From Allodiplogaster sudhausi (taxonomy: Eukaryota > Nematoda > Chromadorea > Rhabditida > Diplogasteridae), in contig CALZFC010000019.1 of the NCBI GenBank assembly GCA_945643635.1, positions 1,226,501 through 1,290,500 on the forward strand: a stretch of 64,000 nucleotides of DNA, read 5' to 3'. Shown here one piece after another: positions 37,746-49,359 of this stretch. The translations under genes and the position numbers were made by a program. The number at the start of each line of letters is the position of its first letter. Within the stretch, counting starts at the first letter, position 1. Below the pieces are notes generated by a model. It ran no database searches and had not been told where the DNA came from. It worked only from the letters and a program-made list of their open reading frames with translations.

Positions 37746-38000
37746 CCAGGAGGAATAAACGAATTGATCATTAATAGGAATGACATATTCGGCGGAGCGC
37801 ATTCCACGGATAGTGCAGATTTTGCAATCAGTCTTGTTATTAATGACTGCGTCTCTCGTTAAACCAATGATGACTGCTCTTCTCTCATCCGGTCATGCAT
37901 GACTATGAGCGAGAGAACGGTGACGCTGCTTCGTTTAAAAGGCCCGGGTCCTGAATGGCAAGCATGATTCCAGCACCTCTTCTCTCAAGTTACCTACAAG

Positions 38001-38547
38001 ATGGCAATCTCAACGCTGTGCCTTCTTTCTCTGCTGGCTTTCACTGTCCTAGTAGTAAGTGGCTGTCTTTTAATTCAACAAAATGCTGACTTCCTGTTAA
38101 TCATGAAGAAGGTATAACTGTTTCCTCCTCCTTAATAACATATAATTGCACACGGATGAATGGTTCAGGAGTCAGGTTATGTGCCCACCAATACCCCCTG
38201 CGAAATGCTACAAACAATCTACCGCCGAGTACACGGGAGCAAAATGCGGATGGTGCAGATCACGACCGAGTACATGCGATCCGGCTAAGACAAGTGACGC
38301 AGATTGCAAAACTTGGTAATATATGTTACTTCCAAAATTGTTTGTCAGATTGTTAATAATTTAAATATTTATCTTTTACGAAGTAGAAAATTTCTAATGA
38401 TTTGAGATAGTGAATGTGAATGGAACCTGTGAATAATACACATGTGTCAGCAAGGACGGGATTGAAGTAGAGATGAACCCTGAAACTAATGGAAAACTGT
38501 GCGCCTACCCTGGTCCAGTCTGTTGCGAGTATTCTTTTCGGACCTGA
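38001..38547 (+). CDS. Secreted ten-cysteine peptide (96 aa)
   Basis: Three exons in phase: 38001-38054, 38176-38315, 38451-38547. Exon 1 is a classic signal peptide (MAISTLCLLSLLAFTVLV) and ends exactly at it with a GTAAGT donor. The mature part has ten cysteines in the order C-x7-C-x12-C-x2-C-x6-C-x9-C-x2-C-x16-C-x6-CC, with a Pro-rich start (CPPIPPAKC), GAKCGWCRSRPSTC in the middle, and PGPVCCEYSFRT before the stop. The layout (signal exon plus disulfide-rich domain) fits a secreted effector, antimicrobial or hormone-like peptide. I do not recognise the cysteine pattern, and no function should be assumed. It stands alone between a retroelement and a foldback element. Confidence 0.7.
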
Positions 38548-39268
38548 ATCACTGGTAGTACATGGACTTGCAAACCTGTGTCACAGTACTTAACACAGTG
38601 AAAACAACAAAGCCCTCCACAATGCATGGGTATATGCGGCTCTTGTGATTGTTGTCTTCTTCTCTGTCATGCGATAAATCATGTTGAATTTATTTCTAAA
38701 TTCACAACAAAAAAATCACAAATACATGTAAGTTTTAGTTTTTTTTTGTAATACAACTTTATTGCTCTCACAAAGAAAGCGGAATAGGAAAGGCCTTATT
38801 CTTCTCTATTCTTCCTCACCCTTCGCCTACTCGGATTGCCCTACGACGTACATATATATGTACATATGTATGTACATACATACATACCTCATATGGATTT
38901 TGCCGATATCGGAGCCCTGCTCCAAGGAGCTGATACGGTTGTGTTACTCCTCGTACATCCGCATTTTTACCAAAATTGGCTATTAATAAATGAAACCATT
39001 CCGAGTCTAATTGTAAGCCAAAAGCAACAAGCCCTCAGTTAAGATTAAGAAGTCCACAATTAGCTTCGACTGGTCCTCATTTTTATCCCGTCCAGACTGT
39101 ACATCCTAAAAAATATTTCTTTCTTGCTTGCTAACCCAAGTTTTTATGTACGTGTTGTGAGGTACATAGCAAATACTAATGTAACTCATTGAAAGACCGA
39201 AACGAAGACCTTCACCTCGTTGTCCTCTTTGTGCTTCTTCTCGATTTACAGGTGCCTATGGAAACGTA
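38548..39268. other. Intergenic
   Basis: Contains a TACATATGTACATAC-type palindromic run (about 38850-38888). No gene supported. Confidence 0.45.
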
Positions 39269-39682
39269 CAGTACCGCTCAGCGGCCAGGGGTCTCGGCTA
39301 TAGCGGCTATAGCGGCCGCGTGCCAAAGAGGCCAAGCGAAATTAAGCCATTTAAGATTTTAATTTTCAGAATTCGTTGTTATTTTTGTGTTCAGGGTAAC
39401 TTGCTGCATCGATTAAGCTCAAAAACTTTATGAAATGATGCATATTAGCGAAAATAGAAAATCTTGTAAAATTATAGGTGCAGTAACACCTCAATTCGTA
39501 GTGTATGCGTGTGCCATCGTTTCAGTGAAATTTATTAAGGCAGTTGCTTGAACAGCATTACTTTAACTTACATTTACAGACTTCCTTGTAATATCCTTTT
39601 GTCTTATCAATTGACTTTTTAACGTATCAAGTGAAAAAGGTTGCCAAAAAAAAACATAGCAAAAAAAACTGCAAAAATGTAG

Positions 39683-39757
39683 CTCAAAAGAGGAACCGAA
39701 CACAAGCACTTCTCCGAATGTGCAGAGAAGCATATCAATGCTCTATCCAGCCTCGTT
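39683..39757 (-). other. tRNA-like segment in left arm of the foldback element
   Basis: On the minus strand the arm reads like a decayed tRNA: GGATAGAGCATTG as a D-arm, a CTTCTC/GAGAAG stem with an enlarged ten-base loop in the anticodon position, and TGTTCGGTTCC as a T-arm/B-box. It is unlikely to make a working tRNA but could serve as an RNA polymerase III promoter. Confidence 0.4.
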
Positions 39758-40556
39758 ATTACTCAAAACAATTTTAGGAAGCATCTTGACACTTATTTTT
39801 AGGTACTGTCTATTTGAGAGTCCAGCCACAAAAATTCCATGGCATCCCCAGTGTTCTTTTCTCACGATCGCTCTTCACAGAGCACTTGGTGAGCCCCTAC
39901 CTGACATAGACTAGCGTCTCTCAACACGCCGGCCATAATAGGGTGCGTGCCTTGCTGAACAGGTTCCTCTTTTCGATTCCATCACGGTCAGGGCGACCGC
40001 GGCGAAGCTCTGTCAAAAAATATTTATAAATGGCGCGAAAATTTAATATTTTTGAATTTGGTCGGGTATTCACCTGAAATAATTCTGACCAGAATGTTTG
40101 GATCTGAAATCTGCTTATGCTCTCGAAGGAAATGTACTGGGTGTGGCAGACAAGATTTCCGTTGTTATGAATAGAATGACAAAACTACGAGTAATACCAT
40201 CATGGCTGGGTGGTTGTGTTGCACACTGTTAGCACAACTGGCAGTGGTTCAGTTCCATTACGTTGCAACTGTTTTGCCCATTTTAGTTTGGGGGAACTAC
40301 TCTTGATTTCCTTTAGCTTTTTCTTGGAAGGCCTCATGATTAGAAATATTTCAGCAGATCACCCAATCGAATTCAAACATCTTATATTTTCGAGCCAATC
40401 CAAATATTTTTGGCAGTGCTCATCCGCGGTCCCAAGATGTGATCCAAAGGCTCTGTGCAGAGCGATCGTGAGAAAAAAATACTACGGATGCCATGGAATT
40501 TTTGTGGCTGGACTCTCAAGTAGACAGTACCTAAAAATAGCGTCAAGATACAATTG

Positions 40557-40634
40557 TTTAGAGCAAGAACGAGGCTGGATAGGGCATTGGTATGCTTCTC
40601 TGCACATTGGGAGAAGTGCTTGTGCTCGGTTCCT
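40557..40634 (+). other. tRNA-like segment in right arm of the foldback element
   Basis: Mirror copy of the left-arm segment with a few substitutions (GGATAGGGCATTGG, TGCTCGGTTCC). Both copies would transcribe from the element centre outward or inward depending on strand; here it reads on the plus strand. Confidence 0.4.
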
Positions 40635-41439
40635 CTTTTGGGCTACATTTTTGCAGTTTTTTTGCTATGTTTTTTTGGCAACCTTTTTCACTTGATACGT
40701 TAAAAAGTCAATTGATAAGACAAAAGGATACTACAAGGAAGTCTGTAAATGTAAGTTAAAGTAATGCTGTTCAAGCAACTGCCTTAATAAATTTCACTGA
40801 AACGATGGCACACGCACACACTACGAATTGAGGTGTTACTGCACCTGTAATTTTACAAGATTTTCTATTTTCACTAATATGCATCATTTTTTAAAGTTTT
40901 TGAGCTTAATCGATGCAGCAAGTTACCCTAAACACAAAATTAACAACGAATTCTGAAAATAAACATCTTAAATGGCTTAATTTCGCTTGGCCTCTTTGGC
41001 ACGCGGCCGCTATAGCCGCTATAGCCGAGACCCCTGGCCGCTGAGCGGTACTGTAGATGCATTCGAATGTGATCTCCAGATCAAGAGGCGGGAATTTTTG
41101 TAATTGAGAACAAGTATGCGAATCTCCTGTTGGCAGTAACACGCAATTTTAATGTGAATCACATGTCATTCTCTTGAACCCTCATGACAATTAGCTAATT
41201 ATTACTTGATGTTTCGGGTGTTAAATGGAGAAAGAAGCATCAAGCGAACTGCCAGAGGGTGCTACCTTTGTCTCTCAATTACGATCATTCAGGGGAAGAG
41301 TGGTCGTGCTGCTTCTTCATTCTGCGCAGCTCGCTCTGCCAAGCGTGCTTGTTTCTTTACAAATATTAATTGTTATTTATTTATTTATTGGTACAATATA
41401 TGATGGATTTTGAATTTCGTCAGATTGGATAGCACAGAA

Positions 41440-42706
41440 ATGTTCTTGGTGCCTGCTGGGACGCAACTTCTGATGCCTGCGCCGACTCCTCTTCTCTCTC
41501 ATCCCTTGCCAGTTGGCTGGGCCTCTCAGAAGCAGCAGCCACACTACGGAATGCCCATCCATCCTCATCATCACCAGGGATGCCCCCCTCAACCGTGTCC
41601 GAAGACGAATGCTTTGGAAGAGGAAGTCGCTTCGCTTCAAGTGGAACTCGCCACTGCCCAAATGGAACGCGATAGCTGGCGCGCATACGCTGAAGAAATG
41701 GAAGGAGAACGCACCAAACAGGTTTGCTCTTGTACCGGCATTTCACATCTTTCTTTCAAGAAAAATATGTACATAAATTAAAAATGTACTCTTATTAATT
41801 GCAGACCTAACCTAAGAATGTTGGACAGCTATGTACATACATAGTATATACATTGATATTATCTTACGTCATGACGACTTTGAAAATACACACATTTTTG
41901 AAATGTCTACTTTGATTTAACGTGTTCAACTGCTCTCTTTCTCCAGAGAGCCGACTTCAACGAGATCGAGGGCAAACTCCGCATCGATAACTCGGCGCTT
42001 GCTCGCCGAGTCGCCGCCGTGGAAAAGGAAGCGCAGAGCGCGTTGAGCTACGCGGCCGCGGTCGAAGAGGAACGCGTCCGGCTAGAGGAGTGGGCCGGCC
42101 GCATGCGGAAGGACATGCGGCAGATGCAAGACAAGGTCTCGTTTTCTTGCATGCTTTAGCGTTGCTTTCATGCCCATATTTACATATGTCATTGCTGAAA
42201 TTGGTTTTTTTTACTAATTATTTAAAAGGAGCAAAGTAACCATTAATTTATGTACTATGTAGATACATTTCAAGATTTCATCGATGTCCGACTCCTTTGA
42301 CAAGATGAACATCCGTCCGAGTGCGGAGGCCGACTGGTCTGTTCATGACAGCAGCATTGAGGAGGACTTCTGGGCGTGGCAGCAAGAACAGCGAGCCGGT
42401 CAAATCGACGACCGACAGCAGGTATCATGATCTTTTTTTTCTTAGCTGGAAACAAACAAATCAAACTTTTCAATTTGTCTTAACTCAAGAAATCATAATT
42501 AATTCTCTGTATCATTCAAAGAAATGAGATAAAATACTTGTTGCTATCAGATCTCACCACCGATGTCAGTTGAAGATGAAGCTGAAGGTGAGAGGGAGGA
42601 GTCTCCGGTCGACTCGCTGCTGGTTTCAGTACTCGCGCGAGCAGCGCGCGCATCGCGGGAATGCAACGCGGTCGCGTCGCCTGCTGAATGGACTGAAGAT
42701 GAATAG
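41440..42706 (+). CDS. Coiled-coil protein (261 aa), function unknown
   Basis: Four exons in phase 0 (41440-41721, 41947-42135, 42263-42421, 42551-42706). The N-terminal ~55 residues are Pro/His/Gln-rich (PIHPHHHQGCPPQPCP). Residues ~60-155 form a long coiled coil rich in Glu/Arg/Ala with heptad-like spacing (LEEEVASLQVELATAQMERD, then EEERVRLEEWAGRMRKDMRQ). The C-terminal part is acidic with tryptophans (EEDFWAWQQEQ) and ends EWTEDE. No signal peptide or membrane segment. A scaffold or cytoskeletal adaptor is possible, but I do not recognise the family. An upstream ATG at 41225 opens a separate short frame that I do not include. Confidence 0.75.
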
Positions 42707-43812
42707 ACTGTTAGGGAGCTGTGTCACTTATCGTTATCACTATTGTCATGAGTAAGAAACAACTGCAATATCTCTTTATTATACATATGCGCATCCATTT
42801 ACTTGAATTGATTGTTCCTATTGTTCTATGAGAAGCATATACATACTGTATGAACTTGATGATTTCTGACATGATATCTTGTGATTGTGCAAGGATTCAA
42901 GAGAGGCCACTTACATCAACAAGCTAACTGAATAGTCATAAGTAGGTACATACACAGCGTTTTGTCCCCAGTAGTTTGAGGAGCATCTGATGTTTTACTA
43001 ATCTACGGACATATTACACCAATTTACGGCCGATGTTCGTGGATTATGTTAGCACCAAAATAAAAATGAACTGATTTTTGAGGCGTTGCGGTCGCGATGC
43101 GCGGTTTTTTTTTTATTCCATTTAACGGCCAAGGAAAAAATGACCCGATGCTACTGGGCAAAACGCTGTGTACATATGTTTTCGTTGTTTTCCACTCGAC
43201 ATATTCTAATATCAAACTGTCATACATACACATATTCGTCCATTTGGAGACATCCAACTCGTGCTTTGGTCGCAGAAGCTGCCAACTCTTTCGTGCCATT
43301 CAAAAGAAGGCTTCTTATAGTGTGCAGCGGCTAATTGTATTAGCAAGCCCATGTCAATACTTTGTCCGTCTTCCATCTGAACCGGGTCGCCATTCATTCT
43401 TCCCCCTTCCCCTCTCATTCGCGGATTCCATGCCCCTCAGGTTGTATACAGCGGTTCAAAGTATGCATCTTCTAGCTAACAGACATGAAAGAGCGTAATA
43501 ATTTGCATTCGCCATTTGTTCTTTCCCTGGCATGAACAAAGATGCATATCTTGACCAACCCATTTTCTCGCGGTTCCTCTTTCTCCTTTGTTTGCAGTTT
43601 GCTCGTAAATACTGGCAGCCTGAACGGGAAAAGTGCTCAAAGAACAAAAAGTCTTTTCCTCGTCCCCTCCCTCATCCTCTTCCAATTCCGTCTCGCGCCC
43701 GCGGATCCGACTTGTTTCATGGAAATTGGCAAATCTTCCATGGGAGAGGAGTGCCACTTCCTCCCTCTCTCTTCTGTTTTTTTTTCGCACACAGTTTGTC
43801 TCACTCTCCCGT

Positions 43813-43817
<5 letters not shown>

Positions 43818-43857
<40 letters not shown>

Positions 43858-43925
43858 TCTCTCTCTCTCTCTCTTTCTCTCTCTATCTCTCTCTCCTTCT
43901 CTCTCTCTCACTCACACTCTCTCTC
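43818..43925. repeat. Long CT microsatellite
   Basis: Nearly pure CT over about 105 bp with a few T or CC interruptions. Confidence 0.85.
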
Positions 43926-45061
43926 AGTTCCCCCTCCCCTCATCTCGAGGCAATTTTCTCGTCTGGCTTCTCATCGCCCTCCTTTCCGATCGGTCGTCGT
44001 CAAAGTAATCCCGCTCCTTAGACCGAGTTTCTCAGTGCGTTCTGAGTCCCTTGGCTGGTCTAAGCCCCCCCCCCCCCTCCCATAGGAAGAAAACTTGAAT
44101 TCCTCTCCTCTGCTATCCTGTACACGTCATTGCAGACCACGTGGAATTAGGAGGAGGAAGAAGAGAAGCCATATCAGAGAGGGCTTCCACGAATCTGAGA
44201 AGCCAAAGACTGTTTTCACACAACGGCCAAGAATATAGAGAATGCTGACGATGTAGAGAGTGAATGAGGCCCTCTCTGGCTCGGCTTAATTATGAACCCC
44301 CGATCATTCTGGTTTTGGGAAGACCTCGCGACGGGGCACAGCCCTCTCGTGAAGTCTAATCCCTTCTGATTTAGTAATCGAGAACGTGCGCGTCAGAGTT
44401 TTTTTTTGCACAGCAAAAATTAGTACAATTTCATGTATATAGTACATACATACATATGTACATACATATGTGCATAAAAAGTTAAAATAGCCTGTCGACT
44501 ACTTGACGAATTCTTTTCATAAGTCACTGAAGACAAATTGATGAATAAGGAATTGTTGAGAAATTAAGGAGAGAAACGACTGGGTAATTGAAAGAGAGAA
44601 AAGAAAGCATGGGAAGAGAGAGTGAAAACCTTCGCATTGGGAGGGGGGCCGTGCCAAGGGAAGGAATGTACAAAATAGGATTGCCAGGCCAATGGGAGCG
44701 GAATTTACGAACGATGACGACGGTCTGGTGATTCGGAGAGATTCTGGAAGAGGAGAGAGAGAGAAAAGGAGACAGAGAAAGAGACGGACCGAGCAATGCT
44801 CATTGTGAGGCGTATGATGACAATGTGAGAAAATAGAGCGAGAGTGAAGAGAGCCAGGAGACCAGGAAACGAGTGAAGGGGAATAAAGCGGGAAAGAGAG
44901 ACCGGGTCGGCCCACAAACGCTCTCCCCCCCCTCCCCTCTCCTTCCTCCGCCTGCAGTGAGAAGGTTCTGACCCGAACGAGAAGGCACTTTGCACACGGG
45001 TTGCAGCGCACCGAGCCACATTCCATTTCCTCCTCCTACTCTGTCACATTTCGAGCAGTTC

Positions 45062-45105
<44 letters not shown>

Positions 45106-45289
45106 TTACCGAAGAATGCTCCCCTCGATCTAACTGTTCCCCAGCGTTCTGTTTTCGTCTCCTCTGCAGAATATTGGCTGGCATCTCCATTTCGAAGTAA
45201 GGAAGCCGCCGCTCCATTCAATTCAGTAAAATATGCATAATTGTTTTCTAACCCTCTCTCGCTCTAGAAATCTCACTCTCTTCCTTTCT

Positions 45290-45350
45290 TTATTTCTCTT
45301 TCTCTTTCTCTTTCTCTTTCTCTTTCTCTTTCTCTTTCTCGTTCTCGTTC
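45290..45350. repeat. (TTTCTC)n hexamer repeat
   Basis: About nine copies of the same hexamer seen in the REV3 intron at 29700, followed by TTCTCG variants. Confidence 0.8.
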
Positions 45351-46076
45351 TTTTCTTCTTCCTCTTTCTTTCTTTCTTTCGTTCTCTTTTATCTGAGATT
45401 GCAATAAAGTGAGGAATGACGTGAAAGAAGTCGAATAAGTCACGGCAACAAGAGCAGTCCAGAACTTTTTGAACCTCGAATACGTGCATTTCGTTAGCAG
45501 TTCAGTTTAGGAGGAGAGGATGTCATCTTTCTATAACTTCCTTATCCTTTCGCTGAGCCTTCTCTCCCTTTCCCCCCTCTCCATGTCCCTCGCTGTCTCT
45601 CTTTTTCTCTTTCCCTCCCTCAGTTACCCCCTTCTCGGTCTTTCGCTCGGATTTCCTGTGCCGAGTGACTATTCATTAAAGAAATAAGAATACAAATGCT
45701 AGAGCGGCGATTTTTCACATTTGTTTTTCATTTTCTCTGCTTTATTATCACTTTTCCTTCCGCTCCCTTGCAAGCAGCCGCTGGCTAGGATGCTGCCTTA
45801 GCAGAGACGCCTGCCGCTTGCTTCATTCTCTCTGCTCTTCTCTTTCCTCTCTTTCTTACTCTTCTATCTCGTCACTTCTCTGTTATTTGCTCTTTCTCTC
45901 ACTGTCTCCATTGATATCCCTCTCTACTTCCCGCAGTCGTTCTCTTGCACTGTAAAGAAAAAGGAGAGTGCAAGTCGTTCATCAGCATTTTGCAATCATT
46001 TTAATAGTTAGATGATGACGACGGCATTCATCCCGCGTGGTTGTCATTTTATCTCGTTCTTCTGCTCTCGCGAAAG

Positions 46077-46079
<3 letters not shown>

Positions 46080-46121
<42 letters not shown>

Positions 46122-46190
46122 GAGCGCAAAGATGAAGAGCAGAGAGGCAAGGCTAGACCGAGAGAGAGAGAGAGAGAGATATAGTAGAAT
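46080..46190. repeat. GA microsatellite
   Basis: Two (GA)n blocks (about 46080-46128 and 46160-46182) separated by about 30 bp. Poly-C runs follow at 46266 and 46332. Confidence 0.8.
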
Positions 46191-49100
46191 GAGAAAAGAG
46201 TTAGGATGTGGGAGAAGAACGGCAGCCAAAGATACCGTTTCCACTCTTTGCCCAATCCATCCTTTCCCCCCCCCCCCTTTGAATAATAATTACATGGCGA
46301 CTTCCTGGTTGAGTCCATCTCTGATGCCAGACCCCCCCCCCCCCTCTAAAATATTCGTCAATCTAAATTGCCAGCACAAACTACTTCACACTTTTCTGGC
46401 TTCCTCTCATCGTCAGCAATATCATTTTTTCATTGCCGGACTGTAGCAATGAAGATGACCTTTCCCGTTGCATTTCCTCTGATTATACTATCTTTATCCA
46501 ATCTTATCCAAAAGCGCGTGTCTATCCTCGTTCTCTGAGTCAGAATGAACTTTTGCCCAATTGACAGCCCGCGAATCATCTCGTCTCATGTCTTATTTTA
46601 GTGTGCTTCCCTTGCTTCGACTGTGCTCGTGGCATTTCCAGACTTTATCACTTTCTTCCCTTCTCTCTCCATCTGATTATTGTATCTTCTCTTTCGTTGT
46701 AGCCTCCTAGTTTTAGCCTCTCCTTCCTATTCCTCCTTTCTCTCCTTCTGTCTCTCTCTCACTCTCATTCTCTCTCATTCGCACTCTTTCACTCTCTGCT
46801 TCTCTGTTTCTCTTGTTGCCGAAAAACATCTCTTGCTCAGCTATCCGATTAGGCTGTGCCTCCAGCACATGTGCATGAAATCCTAATCCACTTAACCGTC
46901 TTCATCTGTCTGCTGCCTCCCTCGGCCAGAAGCTGAAAAAAAGGTTTGCTTTGTACTGATTTATGTATACGCATATTTGAACATATATGCATAAATTAGA
47001 TAGGTGTATGTGAATTTTTAAAAAATCTAATTACCATGTGTGATCGATGATTGAATTTCACATCTTCGCCGAAGCTATTGCAGGAATTGCGAAAGAGGAA
47101 CACTTTTCGACTCATCCCTCGAAAATGGCATTTCGTTGACCCTTGGATACAACAAAGCAAAAGAAATTGACGTGAATATCGGTTGGGGAATGTGGTTATG
47201 ATGAATCATTATAGCAGGGCTGGGACCAATGCTTGCGAGAATTTCGCAGAAAAGAGCTCTCATTTGTTCGAGTATTTTTCCTTTCTCACGAGATCGAAGG
47301 TTAACGTACATACAGGAGCCATGAATCATGAGTCTCGGAGCGAGCCAGAATTTTCCCGAAGAGTGAGGCAGATGTTGAATTCGAAGAACTGGCCACAGGG
47401 CATTTTGAACATTTGTTTCGAAAATCCACTGCGTCACGGTTCTTTTCTTTATCAACATTGTGGGATACCAGAGTGCATTTTTTGGTGAGAAAAGGAGCTC
47501 GGATTATTTGGAAAGAACTCGGAAGTGCAGCTTCGTTTGCCTGGCTGGGCGTGTCTCATTTCATGTCGTAACGGAGAGAAATGTGAAAAGGCGGGCACTC
47601 AATTAGTCTGCGACTTGGCCAAATCAAATTCTTGCTTGTTCTCCTGAGAAATGGAGCACGTTGTCCGGTGGCTTAATAATTGTTTTTTTCCCTCAGCAAT
47701 CAGCTACTCAATCATGCATTTCCGCGTCTGGGTTGGGGGGGGGGGATGAAGGTGGCGTCTGTTGACTGTCTTCCATCTCAAAGAACATCCTGCTAACCCA
47801 GTCTCAACTGATAAAATGATAACTTTGTCTTTGAATAATTGAAATGAAGCGCATTTAGCTCTTTACATTTCCACCTTGATATTTTAGGTGTATTAATTCC
47901 GCTGGACTCCTCGATTTATTTCGAGACCAGGAAGTCCAAACCTTTGAATTCGATCGAATTTCGATGCCGTCACTCTTTCCCGGCCCATTCCCACCCAAGG
48001 ACTTTCCTCCTATCCCATTTGAGTCGTCATGTCTAACTGAGATGAGATGAGGAGGTTGGGAAGAGTTCGTGGGTGGCAAGCACGGGTTGAATGCTCAAGT
48101 GGAAAGAAGACGATTCCTCCGGAGGAGAGAAGAGTTCATCTCATGGAGCGTGAGCGAGAGAAATACAGAAAGTGAACATGAGAGAGAGAGAGCTAGAAAG
48201 AGATCGAGATAGAGAGAGGGAGGGAGAGAGACCGAAAGCAGGAGAGTTGGAAAGTGATAGAGCTAGGCAAAGTGAGAGATAGAGAGAGAGTGCGAGACTG
48301 AAAATAGCGAGGTTCTGGTGAATGACTTTTAGATGAGGTTAAAATTAGAAAGAGTTCAGGCAGATTCAGGGATTGGCAAGGTCTGAGGGTTTCGTGTTCC
48401 CGCGCAGCAGCCAGGCAAGCACTAGAGGCAGAGCTTTGCTAGCTGTTTCTTTCATTCTTTCTTTTTTTGTATCGCTCTCTCACCCTCCTTACCGCTCTCT
48501 CTTTCCCTCTCTCTCTCTCTTTCTCTCTTTCACTCTCTCTCTCTCACTCTCTCTCTCTGTCTCTCCTCCCACATTATTCATGCCATTCCGCGACTATCAG
48601 CGTTCCACAACGTCGACAATTCCGATAGCGGGTGTCTGTTGAGAAGTGCGTAATATAGTAAAGCCGATTTATGAAATAATGCGAAGCGAACGTAGATTCT
48701 GTGTGGATCGGCTGCGCCAGACGCTCTCGGCGGGGATTTACGCACTCCTTTTCATCTCATTTTCTCTTGATCGCCTTTGCTGCTTCATTTCCACTGGCTT
48801 ACTTTACCCGAACTCCTTTCCTTTTTTGTCTGTCTTCTTTGCTCCTAGACACTCTCCTTCTCTGTCTCTCTGTTCTCTCTCTGCTTCCTCTTTCTCTCAG
48901 TTTCTCTATCTTCTAAATTTGCCCTTCAATCTTTTCATGCCGCAAGGCCATTGAGCACCATCGCGCTTCATTCTTCAATCACAAGCTTTTTACTCATTTA
49001 TAGTCGTTCCGCCCGCTGTCTCTCTCTCTCTCTCTCTCTCTCTCCACCGCCCTCTGACTTTGTTAGTCTCTTTGTCTTTTCTCTCTCCCTCTCTCTTCTC

Positions 49101-49315
49101 TCCCTACAAGAGAGAGTCTTGTCATAAAATGGTCAAAGTGCAGAGTGGAAGGGGTAATTGCGTGGCCGCCCTCAGCGCCCTCTCAGATTCCGTTCAATTT
49201 CCGGTGTTCAGATACGAGTGAAGAAATCTGTCGAGGAAGGACATTAACTGTCTTTCTTCCAAGCCCTTAACTCCAGTACTTTTGAAAATGCTCTTGAATC
49301 AAGCACAGTTAAAAC

Positions 49316-49359
49316 TTTCTTTTTATATTCGAAGACTTCATTTCGAATATAAAAAGAAA
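49316..49359. repeat. Perfect 18-bp stem hairpin
   Basis: TTTCTTTTTATATTCGAA and its exact reverse complement are separated by eight bases. Confidence 0.75.

Larger units (their letters stand above)
39269..41053. mobile_element. Tc1/mariner-like foldback element with ~620-bp terminal inverted repeats
   Basis: The element begins CAGTACCGCTCAGCGG and ends with its reverse complement, and is flanked on both sides by TA, the target-site duplication of the Tc1/mariner superfamily. Arms run about 39269-39895 and 40435-41053 and look about 95% identical. The ~540-bp interior contains no transposase frame I can recognise, so it is non-autonomous. Near each end is a short internal repeat (CGGCTATAG twice, then CGGCCGCG). 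Each arm also carries a tRNA-like segment. Confidence 0.82.

Noticed and set aside
37506..37862. RWRERK-type repeat protein
   Set aside because: 18-bp minisatellite, open in every frame; no start, promoter or splice context to choose one.
39683..39757. Functional tRNA gene
   Set aside because: The anticodon-position loop is ten bases and the acceptor stem does not pair convincingly; only a tRNA-derived remnant is supported.
40210..40695. 161-codon frame inside the foldback element
   Set aside because: It spans the element's interior and right arm without resemblance to a transposase, and the arm part is constrained by the inverted repeat rather than by coding.
43532..44085. Three overlapping frames of 150-159 codons
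   Set aside because: Open only because CT repeats lack stops in all frames; no conserved residues.
47075..47488. Overlapping 101- and 127-codon frames on opposite strands
   Set aside because: No conserved motif or exon structure on either strand; length is only slightly above chance.
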